Positions 31,725 through 41,687 of a DNA stretch of 64,000 nt are shown here, one piece after another (within the stretch, counting starts at the first letter, position 1; every line of letters starts with the position of its first letter). The stretch is from Sorangium cellulosum So0157-2 (GTDB lineage Bacteria > Myxococcota_A > Polyangia > Polyangiales > Polyangiaceae): assembly GCF_000418325.1 (NCBI RefSeq), contig NC_021658.1, forward strand, positions 8,446,001 through 8,510,000, written 5' to 3'. A model generated the notes under the pieces. The model was given only the letters and a program-made list of their open reading frames with translations, was not told the origin of the DNA and made no database searches. The position numbers and the translations under genes were made by a program.

Positions 31725-34393
31725 GTCGCGCCTCCAGGAGCCGGCGCCGCCTGCCGGTCGAACCGGGCGAAGTCGACGCTCGCCTCGGCGAAGGTCGTCC
31801 GGCTGTCCCCGCGCGCGCGGCTGAAATCGGCCCGGCAGAGCTGCGCGCCCGTGAAGTCGGCCCCCGCCACGCGCGATTTCGAGAGGATCGCCTCCGTCAG
31901 GTTGCACCCGCGGAGCGAGGCGCGGTCGAGGTTCGTCCGGATCAGGAGGGCGTTCTTCATGACCGCGCGGTCGAAGATCGCGCCCGTCGCGTCGGCCTCG
32001 GAGAGATCGGTCATCGTCATCTGGGCGCGATCGAAGCGCGCGCCGCGCAGGTCGGTCGTCCGGAAGCAGGTCTTGTCGAGCACGGCGTCGCGGAAGTCGG
32101 CCTCCGGCAGGCCGCTCTTGTGGACGGCGACCCCCTCGGAGAAGCGCGCGCCCGCGAAGCGCGCCCGCGACCCCGTGCAGCTCATCAGCGACGTCTTGTG
32201 CAGCCGCGCGCCCGACAGGTCCGCGTCGTCGAGCGAGCACTCCAGCAGCGTCGCCCGCTCGAGGTTCGCCCCGGCGAGGTTCGCATCGGCGAAGCTCGTC
32301 TGGACGAACGAGCAGAGCGAGAGGTCCGCGCCCGAGAGATCCACGCCGGCCCAGCTCACCTGGAGCACGTCGGCGCGCTCGAGCCGCGCCCGCTTCAGGC
32401 TCGCCCCGGCGAGCCGCGCGCCCATCAGGACGGCCTCGGTCAGGTCGGCGTCGTCGAGCACCGCGCCCTCGAGGTTCGCCTTGCCCAGGTTCGCGCCCCG
32501 GAGCCGCGCGCCCGTGAGGTTCGCGCCCGTGAGGTCGGCCCTCGCGAGCACCGCGCCCTCGAGCACCGCGCCCGAGAGGTCGCAGCCGCGCAGGTCGGCC
32601 CCCTCGAGGAACGCGCGCACGAAGCGCATCCCCCGCAGATCGACCCCGCGGAAGTCGGCGCCGGTGAGGTCGCGCTCGTCGAGCGGCTCGCCCGCGTCGC
32701 GCGCCGCATCGACGACGACGCGCGCCATCTGCGCGGCCTCGGCGGTCATCGGCAGGGCCTCGGACCGGAGGTGCGCCGAGCCGCGGTAGCCCTCGCGCGC
32801 CGTCTGCTCCAGGCGCAAAAGCTGCTCGTGGAACGCCGGCTCCGCGAGCATCGCCTCGAGCTCGAGGTTGGGCACGCCGCCGCGGCGCCCCGCCTCGGCC
32901 AGCTCGGCGTACTGCCGGAGCTGCGCCTGCGCCGAGAACTTCGGCGGGCCGCCGGGCGGCTCGTCCTCGTTCTCGGCGCGCCGGAGCGTCTCCTCGGACA
33001 CGCCCATGTCCGCGGCCCGCGCTCTCATGCGCTCCTCGGCCTCCTTCTTGAGGCGGGCGGCCCGCTCCTCCTCCTCCTCCATCTTCCGCGACGCGGTGTC
33101 CAGGTACACGACCAGCGCGTCGAGATCGTCGACCGGCGGCGGCGCTTCCTCCTCCGGCAGCGGCCCGTCGAGGCCGTAGCGCGCGGGGTCGATGCCGTCG
33201 GCGAGGAGCTCCTCGCGGCGGCGCTCGCGCTCCCGCTCCGCGCCGCGCCGCAGGTTCGGCGCGGCGAGGTTCTCGCTCTTGATCCACTGCATCATCTGGA
33301 GCCCGGCGACGTTCGCGACGACGCCCGACTCGCGCGGCGGCATGAGATCGCCGTCGCTGAGGGACGCGATCGCGCCCCGGTCCCTGTCGATCCGCCGGGC
33401 GAGCGCCTCGCGGTAGTGCTCGATCGGCCGCGGGCGGCCGATCTCCTCGCAGGCGACGACGAGATCGACGATGTCCGCGGCGTCGTCCTCGGCCACGGGC
33501 ATCGAGCCGTGGAAGATCACCACGCCGAGGTTGGCCGAGGGGAAGAGCCACACCGTGTCGCAGCGGACGGGCAGCTCCACGAACGCCTCCCCGCCCGCGT
33601 CGCGGCGGGTGACGAGCACGCGCGCGGCGAGGCCGGGGAGCGCGCCCTCGATGCGCGGGCGCGTCGGGTGCATGTTCTCCACGACGAACGCCTCGTCGCC
33701 GCGCAGCGGCTCGGCGCTCCATTGATCGCTCGGCGCGACGTTGAAGAAGGCGGGATCCACGTCGGGCGGCAGGCCGGGCGCCCACTTCTCGGCGTAGTCC
33801 GCGCCGTACGTCCCCGCGCGGGCGCGGCGCTGGGCGAACGTCACGTCCATCGGGAGGAAGGACGCCGGGCCCGGCCGGTCGCCGGGCGAGCGGATCAGCG
33901 CGCCGTAGTGCTCCACGTTCGGCAGGGGCCGGACGCGCTGCCCGCCGCGCTCGACCTCCTCGAGCCCCTTGCCGTAGGGGTTCGCCGCGTCCTTCGGCCC
34001 GCCGAGGGCGTGCGCCCAGTCGATGGGCATCTCGGCGAACGGCTCCGGCTCCGTGAAGCCGTGGCCGGTCCAGTGCCGGTCGCCCAGCACGGCCAGGCGC
34101 TTGTCGACGGACCCGAGCCGCGCGCGCACGAACGACGCGGCGACGCGGCGGCCCTCCGGGGCGTAGCACCGGCCCGCGACGAGCAGCTCGCCGCGCGCCT
34201 TCGCGATGCCGTCGTCGAGCGGGAGGCTCCCGAGCTCCGGGGCCGCGGCCTGCCAGAACGTCATCTCGTCGACGAGCGAGCGCGGCGCGTCGAGGGGGAA
34301 CGCCACCATGGCGCCCACGTGGAACCTGAGGCGCCGCGCGACCTCGACGACGCGCGTGAGCGCCGGGACCTTGAGGGGTTTGACGACTCGCAT
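31721..34393 (-). CDS. DUF2169 T6SS adaptor fused to pentapeptide repeats
   Basis: An 890-residue protein. The first about 310 residues are a DUF2169 domain (VGAMVAFPLDAPRSLVDEMT, VLGDRHWTGHGFTEPEPFA, WAHALGGPKDAANPYG, EHYGALIRSPGDRPGPASF), followed by a charged helical linker (KMEEEEERAARLKKEAEERM) and about 55 pentapeptide units from about residue 580 to the end. DUF2169 proteins act as adaptors loading effectors onto VgrG/PAAR in T6SS. The gene lies 6 bp downstream of vgrG and overlaps the next pentapeptide gene by 4 bp, so it is part of one operon. Confidence 0.88.
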   Translation of the reverse strand: MRVVKPLKVPALTRVVEVARRLRFHVGAMVAFPLDAPRSLVDEMTFWQAAAPELGSLPLDDGIAKARGELLVAGRCYAPEGRRVAASFVRARLGSVDKRLAVLGDRHWTGHGFTEPEPFAEMPIDWAHALGGPKDAANPYGKGLEEVERGGQRVRPLPNVEHYGALIRSPGDRPGPASFLPMDVTFAQRRARAGTYGADYAEKWAPGLPPDVDPAFFNVAPSDQWSAEPLRGDEAFVVENMHPTRPRIEGALPGLAARVLVTRRDAGGEAFVELPVRCDTVWLFPSANLGVVIFHGSMPVAEDDAADIVDLVVACEEIGRPRPIEHYREALARRIDRDRGAIASLSDGDLMPPRESGVVANVAGLQMMQWIKSENLAAPNLRRGAERERERRREELLADGIDPARYGLDGPLPEEEAPPPVDDLDALVVYLDTASRKMEEEEERAARLKKEAEERMRARAADMGVSEETLRRAENEDEPPGGPPKFSAQAQLRQYAELAEAGRRGGVPNLELEAMLAEPAFHEQLLRLEQTAREGYRGSAHLRSEALPMTAEAAQMARVVVDAARDAGEPLDERDLTGADFRGVDLRGMRFVRAFLEGADLRGCDLSGAVLEGAVLARADLTGANLTGARLRGANLGKANLEGAVLDDADLTEAVLMGARLAGASLKRARLERADVLQVSWAGVDLSGADLSLCSFVQTSFADANLAGANLERATLLECSLDDADLSGARLHKTSLMSCTGSRARFAGARFSEGVAVHKSGLPEADFRDAVLDKTCFRTTDLRGARFDRAQMTMTDLSEADATGAIFDRAVMKNALLIRTNLDRASLRGCNLTEAILSKSRVAGADFTGAQLCRADFSRARGDSRTTFAEASVDFARFDRQAAPAPGGAT

Positions 34394-34399
34394 CCGCGC

Positions 34400-36835
34400 T
34401 CAGAGCTTCGTGAAGCCGGCGTTGTACGCGATGACCCCGGCGAGGATCAGGCCGATCGCCTTCTGCTTCATGTAGGTGCCGAACTGGTTCATCTTGAGGC
34501 CGACGGCCTTCTTATCCATCCCGACGTAGTCGAGCTTGATCCCCACGAGCTCGAGCTTGAGCCCGTACAGCGTCTGGTAGAGCGCCGCGTGGTCGGTCTT
34601 GAGGACACCGCTCGCGCCCTTGTAGACGTAGAGCTCGTGCTTGTTCGGCGTGAGGTCGAACGTCAGCCCGAGCACCTCCCACTTCAGGTCGGTGGCCGTG
34701 ATCTTCGCGCTCGGCGCCTTGATCACGAAGCTCGTGTCGCTCTTCAGGTCGACGTTGCCGCCGAAGTGGCCGTTCCAGGTGGTGGCGACCTCGGTCTTCC
34801 AGCTCTGGTAGTCGTCGAAGCTCAGGGCCGTGACCTTGTGCGTCCACGGCCCGGTCACCGTCGACGAGCCCTCCGGCTCGATCGTCTGCTCGTACGTGCC
34901 GTGGACGTCGTGCTTCATCCCGCCGCTCGTGATGGTCAGCGTCATCCCGTCGGTGATCGTCTGCTTCATGCCGCCGGCTTCCACCGTGTCCACGCGGCCC
35001 GTCTTGATCGTGGTCGTGCGCGTCGCGTAGTACGTCTCCGTCGCCGCGCCGGTGACCTGGAACGTGTACGTCGCGCCGACGCCCGCCCAGAGGTCGCCCA
35101 CCACCATGCTGAACTTCTGCCCGCCGACGTTCTCCCAGGAGTCGCCGCCGATCCAGGACCCGCCGTCGCCGCACGTCGTCTCGAGGTAGCTGAACGTGAC
35201 GTCGACGAGGCTGCTGCCCGCGACCGCCGGGTCGGCGTTCTCGGGGGACAGGAACGTGCCGACCTGCGCCTCGCCGTCGCCCGTGTAGACCGACGAGTGG
35301 CCGCCGCTCGGCGTGCCCATGTAGATGCCGGTGCGGTTGTTCGGCGTGTGGAGGAAGATGAACTCCTTGCCCTGCTCGTCCTCGAGCACGAGCTGGTTGC
35401 CGCTGCCGGTCCGGATGATGTTCTGGCTGAGGTTGCGCTCCCCGACGACGCTCGGCCGGTGCGCGTTCGGCACGACCCCGGCGATGAACGGCCGGTCCGG
35501 GTCGCCGCCGAGGAAGGCGATCATCACCTCGGTCCCCTTGCGCAGCGGGAAGTGGAAGCCCTCGGTGGTCCCGCCGTGGGGCTGCATCATGCGCACCCGC
35601 GTCGAGACGCGCGCGTCGGGCAGGCCGCTCGTGTCGAACTCGAAGCGCACGAGGTAGCGGCCGTCGGCGTCGATCTGGGCGTACTGGCTGTCGGCGGGGC
35701 CGCAGACCACGGCGTTCTCGAGCCCGTAGATGCGCGGCCACGGCGTCGTCTGCGGCGCGCGGAACTGCACGTCGGCCGGGATCGCGAGCAGCTTCACGCC
35801 GTAGATGTCCTTGTCCGAGAGCCGCGTGAGCTTCGCGATCTCGGGCGTGATCCCGGCGATCGACGCGGTGTGGTGCACCTCCAGCGCGAGCCACGCCTCG
35901 CCGACGTCGCCCGGCTGGTCCTCCAGCGAGAACCGGTACCCGGCGCGGGGGCCGAGCACGTCGCCGCTGCCGCGCAAGGTCACCTCGCGGCAGCCGATCG
36001 ACTGCGCGCGCACCTGCGCGAGGCGCTCGGCGTCGCTCTGCATGAAGACGCGGTAGCCGTACTCGCGGATCGCGCCGAGGCCGTTCTGGGTGATGCTGCT
36101 CTCGCCCCTCACCGACGCGGACGGGTTCGAGTAGTTGTAATCGGCGATGGTGACCGACTTCGGGAGCCACTGCACGTCCTGCTCGAGGTGGTGCAGGCCC
36201 GGCGGCGCGGTCACGTCTTCGCCGAAGAGGGGGACGTAGCGCACGGCGCCGCCGCCCGGGAAGTCGTCGTGCAGCCCGCGGTCGTCCACGACGACGAGCA
36301 CCTCGCCGGACCCGTCCTCGGGGTGCTCGAAGTAGTAGTAGAGCCCCTCGCGCTCGAGCCACCGGTGGAAGAACGCGAGGTGCGTCTCGCGGTACTGCGC
36401 GACGAACTCCTCGACCGGGTAGTCGGCGTCGTCGATCGAGAAGCGGAACTCGCTGGCCGCGAGCCCGCCGCTCTGGAGCGTCGCCGAGAGGAACTCCTTG
36501 ACGGCCTGGTTCGTGAAGACGTGGCTGCGCCAGAAGTGGCGCAGGAGCCAGAGCTTCGGCACGAGCAGCGCCTGGTACAGCGCCCGATCCGCGTTCTGGT
36601 GCAGGAGGCGCACGCTCGCGATCACCCCGTGCAGCACGAACGGGTCGTTCCCCTGGCCGCGGTTCGCGCGGACGGTCGCCCGCTCGCCCACCGCCTTGCG
36701 CACGTCGGTGTTCGCGGGGACGGAGAAGAAGAGCTCGAACTCGTACGGCTGCGAGACGTGCTCGGTGCCCCGGAAGCCGATGAAAGCGACGCTGGCGAGC
36801 GCCGAGCACGAGAGCGTGAAACCGTCGTGGCGCAT
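34400..36835 (-). CDS. vgrG: Type VI secretion system tip protein VgrG
   Basis: An 811-residue VgrG. The N-terminal gp27-like region contains SVRLLHQNADRALYQALLVP and FLSATLQSGG; the middle has the gp5-like OB fold (GRYLVRFEFDTS, VRMMQPHGG, EVMIAFLGGDPDRPFI). From about residue 470 a long beta-helical stalk follows, then a C-terminal extension of about 150 residues without a recognised enzymatic motif. ATG 36835 is chosen over the adjacent TTG 36838 because GGGAGA lies at proper spacing. It is first in a six-gene operon. No TssB/C/F/K/M core genes are in the window, so this is an orphan cargo cluster. Confidence 0.93.
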   Translation of the reverse strand: MRHDGFTLSCSALASVAFIGFRGTEHVSQPYEFELFFSVPANTDVRKAVGERATVRANRGQGNDPFVLHGVIASVRLLHQNADRALYQALLVPKLWLLRHFWRSHVFTNQAVKEFLSATLQSGGLAASEFRFSIDDADYPVEEFVAQYRETHLAFFHRWLEREGLYYYFEHPEDGSGEVLVVVDDRGLHDDFPGGGAVRYVPLFGEDVTAPPGLHHLEQDVQWLPKSVTIADYNYSNPSASVRGESSITQNGLGAIREYGYRVFMQSDAERLAQVRAQSIGCREVTLRGSGDVLGPRAGYRFSLEDQPGDVGEAWLALEVHHTASIAGITPEIAKLTRLSDKDIYGVKLLAIPADVQFRAPQTTPWPRIYGLENAVVCGPADSQYAQIDADGRYLVRFEFDTSGLPDARVSTRVRMMQPHGGTTEGFHFPLRKGTEVMIAFLGGDPDRPFIAGVVPNAHRPSVVGERNLSQNIIRTGSGNQLVLEDEQGKEFIFLHTPNNRTGIYMGTPSGGHSSVYTGDGEAQVGTFLSPENADPAVAGSSLVDVTFSYLETTCGDGGSWIGGDSWENVGGQKFSMVVGDLWAGVGATYTFQVTGAATETYYATRTTTIKTGRVDTVEAGGMKQTITDGMTLTITSGGMKHDVHGTYEQTIEPEGSSTVTGPWTHKVTALSFDDYQSWKTEVATTWNGHFGGNVDLKSDTSFVIKAPSAKITATDLKWEVLGLTFDLTPNKHELYVYKGASGVLKTDHAALYQTLYGLKLELVGIKLDYVGMDKKAVGLKMNQFGTYMKQKAIGLILAGVIAYNAGFTKL

Positions 36836-37059
36836 CAAGAGTCTCCCGTCCCAGACCTAAGTGTTGACGGCGGAATCTCGGCGCATCGCGCCGCGGCGTC
36901 AACGCTCCGCTGCTCCCGGGCGGCGCCGCGAAACCGGGGATCCGGCGGTGGGATGAGCGCGCACGTGTGCGTGTCCCGCGCCTGGCCGCGCGGCGCCGAC
37001 GACGGGCGCGCACCGGGTGGTCGTGCCGCGTCGCCGCGCGGTGGCGGTTTTGTGCAGCG

Positions 37060-37860
37060 TCATCGTGCGACGGCGGCGAGCGCGGCCACGACGCCGCGCG
37101 CGAAGCCCTGGAGGCGCGCGACGTCCTCGGGGCGAGGCGCGAACGAGCGCGCGTCGCAGTAGAGCCGGCGGGCGAGCTCGATCTGGAGCGCGTGCACCCC
37201 CTCGTCGCGGCGCGCGTGCCGCTCGATCGCGTGGCCGCCGGGGAACGGGTCGTCCAGCGCGAGCGACAGGCCGTGCGCGCGCGCGACGTCGGCGACCGCG
37301 TCGCGCGCCCAGCCGGCCGCGCTCGCGCCGCCCCGGGTCCCGAGCACGACGTCGGCCGCGCGCGGGAACAGGCCGTCGGGGTAGCTGTGCGCCGACACGA
37401 GGATCGCCACGCCGTGGCGCGCGCGCGCGGCGGCGAGGCGCGCGGCGACCTCCGCGTGGTACGGCTCGAACACCTCGCGCACGCGGCGCTCGACCTCGGC
37501 GCGGGGCGGCGGGCTGTCGAGCCACGCCTCGCCGCTCGCCGAGCGCCGCCGCACCTCCCGCAGCCCGTAGGGGAGCTTGTCCTCGTAGGGCGTGGGCACG
37601 CGCGGGGCCGTGTTGAGGTCGATGACGAAGCGGCTCGCCGTCGCCACCACGAGCGCGGCGCCCTCCTCTGCGACGTCGCCGAAGAGCGCGTCCGCCGCGA
37701 TGTCCGCGTCGGCCACGAGCGCGCGCTCCGGCACCCGCGTGAAGCGCGCCGCGCGCTCGTCCACGGCGAGGCCCGCGTGCGGGACCTCGACGACCACCGG
37801 CCCCGGCGCGGCGGGCTCGTGGACGCGGAACGGGCGGAGCGGAGGCGGCGGCGCGGACAT
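37060..37860 (-). CDS. N-formylglutamate amidohydrolase family protein
   Basis: A 266-residue zinc-hydrolase-like protein: VVVEVPHAGLAVDERAAR, ADADIAADALFGDVAEEGA, ASRFVIDLNTAPRVP, AILVSAHSYPDGLF, DDPFPGGHAIERHAR and VHALQIELARRLYCD. These are the family landmarks of N-formylglutamate deformylase, which releases glutamate from formylglutamate in histidine breakdown. No other hut genes are nearby, so the substrate may differ. The start is ATG 37860. Confidence 0.85.
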   Translation of the reverse strand: MSAPPPPLRPFRVHEPAAPGPVVVEVPHAGLAVDERAARFTRVPERALVADADIAADALFGDVAEEGAALVVATASRFVIDLNTAPRVPTPYEDKLPYGLREVRRRSASGEAWLDSPPPRAEVERRVREVFEPYHAEVAARLAAARARHGVAILVSAHSYPDGLFPRAADVVLGTRGGASAAGWARDAVADVARAHGLSLALDDPFPGGHAIERHARRDEGVHALQIELARRLYCDARSFAPRPEDVARLQGFARGVVAALAAVAR

Positions 37861-38054
37861 CGTCACCGCCGCGGGTGTACGCGCGGGACGCGCGGGAGGA
37901 AACGGGCTCCCGCGCCCTCGCGGGGAGCGCCGGACCGGCGCGCCCTCCGGCGATCTTCGGCGCGCGCGACCGCGCGGAGGCGCCGCCGCGGCGGCGCCGC
38001 GGCGGCGCCGGGTTTTTCGCACGGGCGCCCCGCTTTGCGCTCTCATGGCGGGCC

Positions 38055-39218
38055 ATGGGACCCCGCCTCTTGTCGATCGTCAGCGACCACCACCTCGACG
38101 CGTGGCTGTCGTCGGTCCTGGTGGACGGCGTCGCGACGGTCGGCCTGCTCGTCCTCGCCGCCCACGCCGTCCGGCTGGCGCTCCGCGAGCGCCGCGCCGC
38201 CGCGCAGGCCGAGGCGTCGTTCGATCCCGGCGTCGCGCTCGCGCCCGGCGAGGCCGTCGTCATGGGCACCGTCGAGCGAGCGCAAGGGGCGGACGTGGCC
38301 GTGCGCGTCGAGGTCGAGCAGGAGGGGTCCGAGACGGAGAGCTCCGGCGTCTGGAGCCACGAGTGGTCCGAGACCGATCGCAAGGTCCGGGTGCAGCCCT
38401 TCTACCTGCGCCACGCCTCGGGCGCGCGCGTCCGCGTGGAGCCGGGCGAGGACGTGATGCTCGTCGACGCGCTCGACGGCATGATCCTTGTCGATCGCAC
38501 GAAGCGCGTCCGCGTGGCCGAGCTCGTGCCCGGCGAGCAGGTCTTCGCGGTCGGCGATCTCCGGCGCGCGCCCGACCCCGAGGCGCCGACCCAGGGATAC
38601 CGCGGCGCGGCGCAGGGGTTCCTGCTCGTGCCCCGCTCGCACGGGCGGCGCATGCTCCTCTCGTCCGAGCCGCTCGGGCAGCGGTTCGCGCGCAGGGCGG
38701 CGTTCCACCTGCGGTGGGGCGCCTTCGCCGCGGTCGCGTCGATCGCGTTCAACGCCGCGTTCGCGGGCTTCCACGCGCGCCGCTGGCTGGGAGAGACGAT
38801 CGATGTCCGCGTGACCGAGCTGCGAGAGATCGAGAGGGGCGACACCGACTACCACGAGGTGACGGTGCAGGGCGAAGGCGGCGCCGCGATCGTGGACGAG
38901 GTGTCCCACGCCGCCTTCGCCCGACTCCGGAAGGGCGACGCGCTGAAGGCGCGCCATGTCCCGTCATGGCCGTTGGCCAGCGCGGTCGGCCCCGGCGTGA
39001 CGGCCCACTCCGCGGCCTGGGTCGCCTTGCCGCTCCTCGGCGTCCTCGCGTTCGCCTACCTCATCCGCGCGCACGGCACGCGGCCCTGGTACGAGAAGAA
39101 GGTGGTCGATCAGGGGAACGGCAAGCTGCCCGACGTCGAGCCCGGGGCGCAGGCGGCCGCCGCGAAGAAGGCCCCGAAGCGCCCCGAGGGCCGCCGCCGG
39201 AAGACCTCGTCCGGCTGA
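38055..39218 (+). CDS. Membrane protein with GIDE-like fold
   Basis: A 387-residue protein with a transmembrane helix near residues 20-42 (VDGVATVGLLVLAAHAVRLA), a beta-rich cytosolic part (VVMGTVERAQGADVAVRVEV, VQPFYLRHASGARVRVEPG), and further helices at about 215-240 and 310-335. The strand pattern resembles the GIDE domain of MUL1-like E3 ligases, widespread in bacteria without a RING; this is tentative. The tail is Lys/Arg-rich. ATG 38055 was chosen; earlier in-frame starts lie in GC-rich non-coding sequence. Function is unknown. Confidence 0.6.
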   Translation: MGPRLLSIVSDHHLDAWLSSVLVDGVATVGLLVLAAHAVRLALRERRAAAQAEASFDPGVALAPGEAVVMGTVERAQGADVAVRVEVEQEGSETESSGVWSHEWSETDRKVRVQPFYLRHASGARVRVEPGEDVMLVDALDGMILVDRTKRVRVAELVPGEQVFAVGDLRRAPDPEAPTQGYRGAAQGFLLVPRSHGRRMLLSSEPLGQRFARRAAFHLRWGAFAAVASIAFNAAFAGFHARRWLGETIDVRVTELREIERGDTDYHEVTVQGEGGAAIVDEVSHAAFARLRKGDALKARHVPSWPLASAVGPGVTAHSAAWVALPLLGVLAFAYLIRAHGTRPWYEKKVVDQGNGKLPDVEPGAQAAAAKKAPKRPEGRRRKTSSG

Positions 39219-39258
39219 CCGGCCCCGCGGCCCGCCCGCGCCGCGCGCCCGGGCGCGG

Positions 39259-40047
39259 TCATCCGCCCGCGTTCGGGAGCACGCTCGGCTTCATGAGGGT
39301 GAAGCCCGCGCCCCAGGGATCGGTGACGACCGACTGCCGACCATACGGCGTGTCGAAGGGCGGCACATGCACCTTGCCGCCCAGCGCCTCGACGTTCGCG
39401 AGCGCGGCGTCGAGGTCGTCGACGGCGAAATACGTCATCCAGTGCGGCGGGAGCTCGGCCGGCCACTGCGCGTCCATCTGGAGCACGCCGCCCGCCGTCT
39501 TCTGGCCCTTGTGGAGCGTCAGGTAGTCGATCCCGGGCGCGTCGAGCTTCTGCGCCTCGAGGTCGAAGACGCGACAGTAGAAGTCGGCCGCCTTCTTGTG
39601 ATCGCGGGTGTTCACCTCGTGCCAGATCATCGAGCCGTGCTCGAGGATGGCCTGCGCGCCGGTGTGGTTCTTCGGCTCCCAGACGCCGAAGGCGGCGCCG
39701 GTCGGGTCGGACGCGACGAGCATGCGCCCGTGATCCGCCACGGCCATCGGCCCCATCATGACCTGCCCGCCGTTCGCGCGGATGCGCTCGGCGATCCGGT
39801 CGGCGTCCTCGCCGTCGAAGTAGACGCTCCACACCGAGGGGAACGCGGTGCCCGGGGGCCGCTGGCCGATGCCGGCCGCGCGGCGCCCACCCACGCTGCA
39901 GGTCGTGTAGTAATGGAACTCCGGCGGGCCGACTTCGAAGGTCCACCCGAAGAGCGCGCCATAGAACTTCATCGCGCCGTCGAGGTCGGGCGTCATCAGA
40001 TCGACCCAAGACAGGGTCCCCGGGGTATGCCGCTCAATCGTGCTCAT
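39259..40047 (-). CDS. VOC (glyoxalase/bleomycin-resistance) family protein, two domains
   Basis: A 262-residue protein with two vicinal-oxygen-chelate halves: LSWVDLMTPDLDGAMKFYGA with FGWTFEVG, and MIWHEVNTRDHKKAADFYCR. The second half ends FTLMKPSVLPNAGG. This layout matches the 27-kDa-antigen/hydroxylase-type VOC proteins. Metal ligands cannot be assigned with confidence. ATG 40047 is used. The gene is divergent from the amidase at 40221. Confidence 0.85.
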   Translation of the reverse strand: MSTIERHTPGTLSWVDLMTPDLDGAMKFYGALFGWTFEVGPPEFHYYTTCSVGGRRAAGIGQRPPGTAFPSVWSVYFDGEDADRIAERIRANGGQVMMGPMAVADHGRMLVASDPTGAAFGVWEPKNHTGAQAILEHGSMIWHEVNTRDHKKAADFYCRVFDLEAQKLDAPGIDYLTLHKGQKTAGGVLQMDAQWPAELPPHWMTYFAVDDLDAALANVEALGGKVHVPPFDTPYGRQSVVTDPWGAGFTLMKPSVLPNAGG

Positions 40048-40220
40048 GTGAGGTCCTCCGTGCGTGGCGTGAACGGCGGCGACCCTATCACGGCTCCCCG
40101 CCATCGATGGTGGTCTGGCGCGCGCCGCGTCGCCTTTGCGCCGAGCGGAAGAGCATTGCGCGGCGCCGCTCCTTTCTTCCATCCGCCGCGCGCGGGAGCC
40201 TCGTATAAGGGACCTGCACC

Positions 40221-41657
40221 ATGAAGATCTCCGAGTACACCGCCTTCGATGCCCTGGGCCTCGCGGAGCTGGTCCGCCGGCGCGAGGTCACCCCTTCCGA
40301 GCTGATGGACGTGGCCTCGACCGCCATCGAGCAGGTCAACCCGGCCCTGAACGCGGTGATCTCCTCGCTGCGCGACGACGCCGAGCGGGCGATCCGCGCG
40401 GGGCTGCCGGAGGGGGCGTTCACCGGGGTGCCGTACCTCGTGAAGGACCTCGGCATCCTCGTCGCGGGCACGCCGACCGGCATGGGCTCTCGGCTGTTCC
40501 AGGGCCTCGTCTCGTCCGCGGACGACGAGCTCATGACGCGCTTCCGGCGCGCGGGGCTCGTGTCCTTGGGCAAGACGAACACCCCGGAGCTCGGCCTCAA
40601 CGTGGTCACCGAGCCGGCGGCGCACGGGCCGACGCGCAACCCGTGGCGCCCGGATCGCACGCCCGGGGGCTCGAGCGGCGGGGCGGCCGCGGCCGTGGCC
40701 GCGCGCATGGTGCCGATGGCCCACGGCAACGACGTCGCCGGGTCGATCCGCATCCCGTCGTCGTGCTGCAACCTCTTCGGGCTGAAGCCCACCCGCGGCC
40801 GCGTCCCGACGGGGCCGATCGAGGGCGAGGTCCTGATGGGCTTCGCCACCGACCACGTGCTGACGCGCTCGGTGCGGGACAGCGCGGCGCTGCTCGACGC
40901 GATCGCCGGGCCCGACGCGGGCGCGCCGTACTTCACGGCGTCGGCCCCGCGGTCGTTCCTGGAAGAGGCGCGCACGCCGCCGGGGCGGCTGCGGATCGCG
41001 TTCACCGACGCCTCCTGGAGCGGGGTGCCGGTGCACGACGAGTGCAAGCTGGCGGTGCGCCGGGCCGCGGCGCTCTGCGAGCAGCTGGGGCACGAGGTCG
41101 TGCCGGCGCGGCCGGAGATCGCGTGGGAGAAGGTGCGGATCGCCTTCCGGATGCTGCTGTCGTACCACGCCCACATGTTCGACCGCGTCTGCCCGCTGTA
41201 CGGGCTCGCGGCGGGGCGCGGCGCGCTCGAGGCGACCACGCTGACCATGGCCGAGGCCGGCCGGCGGATGAGCGCCGTGGATCTGCACGACGTGCTCGTC
41301 GCGCGCGACCAGCTCGCGCGGCAGCTCGGGCAGTTCTTCACGCAGTTCGACGCCCTGCTCACGCCGACGCTGGCCACGCTCCCCATCCCGGCCGGCACGC
41401 TCGACGCGGACGATCCGACCGTGAGCGCCGAGGGCTGGCTCGACCGGATCTTCGAGTTCGCGGCGTTCACGCCCCTCTTCAACGTGAACGGGAGCCCCGC
41501 GATGTCGGTGCCGCTCCACATGAGCGCCGACGGCCTGCCGGTCGGCGTGCATTTCGCCGGCCGGTACGCCGACGACGCGACGCTGCTGCGGCTCGCCGGC
41601 CAGCTCGAGCAGGCGGCGCCGTGGGACAAGCGCCGGCCGGGGATCTGCGCGAAATGA
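40221..41657 (+). CDS. Amidase of the amidase-signature family
   Basis: A 478-residue hydrolase. The Ser-Ser-Lys triad is visible: Lys75 in VPYLVKDLG, the cis-Ser in TPGGSSGGAAAAVAA (about 147-161), and the nucleophile Ser175 in DVAGSIRIPSSC. LFGLKPTRGRVPTGP follows, and NGSPAMSVPLH with LPVGVHFAGR near the end. It hydrolyses carboxamides; the substrate is unknown, and GatA is unlikely because GatC/GatB partners are absent. ATG 40221 lies about 20 bases after a purine-poor leader. Confidence 0.9.
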   Translation: MKISEYTAFDALGLAELVRRREVTPSELMDVASTAIEQVNPALNAVISSLRDDAERAIRAGLPEGAFTGVPYLVKDLGILVAGTPTGMGSRLFQGLVSSADDELMTRFRRAGLVSLGKTNTPELGLNVVTEPAAHGPTRNPWRPDRTPGGSSGGAAAAVAARMVPMAHGNDVAGSIRIPSSCCNLFGLKPTRGRVPTGPIEGEVLMGFATDHVLTRSVRDSAALLDAIAGPDAGAPYFTASAPRSFLEEARTPPGRLRIAFTDASWSGVPVHDECKLAVRRAAALCEQLGHEVVPARPEIAWEKVRIAFRMLLSYHAHMFDRVCPLYGLAAGRGALEATTLTMAEAGRRMSAVDLHDVLVARDQLARQLGQFFTQFDALLTPTLATLPIPAGTLDADDPTVSAEGWLDRIFEFAAFTPLFNVNGSPAMSVPLHMSADGLPVGVHFAGRYADDATLLRLAGQLEQAAPWDKRRPGICAK

Positions 41658-41687
41658 GCGGGCATCCCCGCGCCGCGCGCCTGCGGC

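Noticed and set aside
32120..37162. Plus-strand frame of 1680 codons opposite the T6SS operon
   Set aside because: Repetitive Arg/Glu/Val text mirrors the pentapeptide repeats and VgrG of the real strand.
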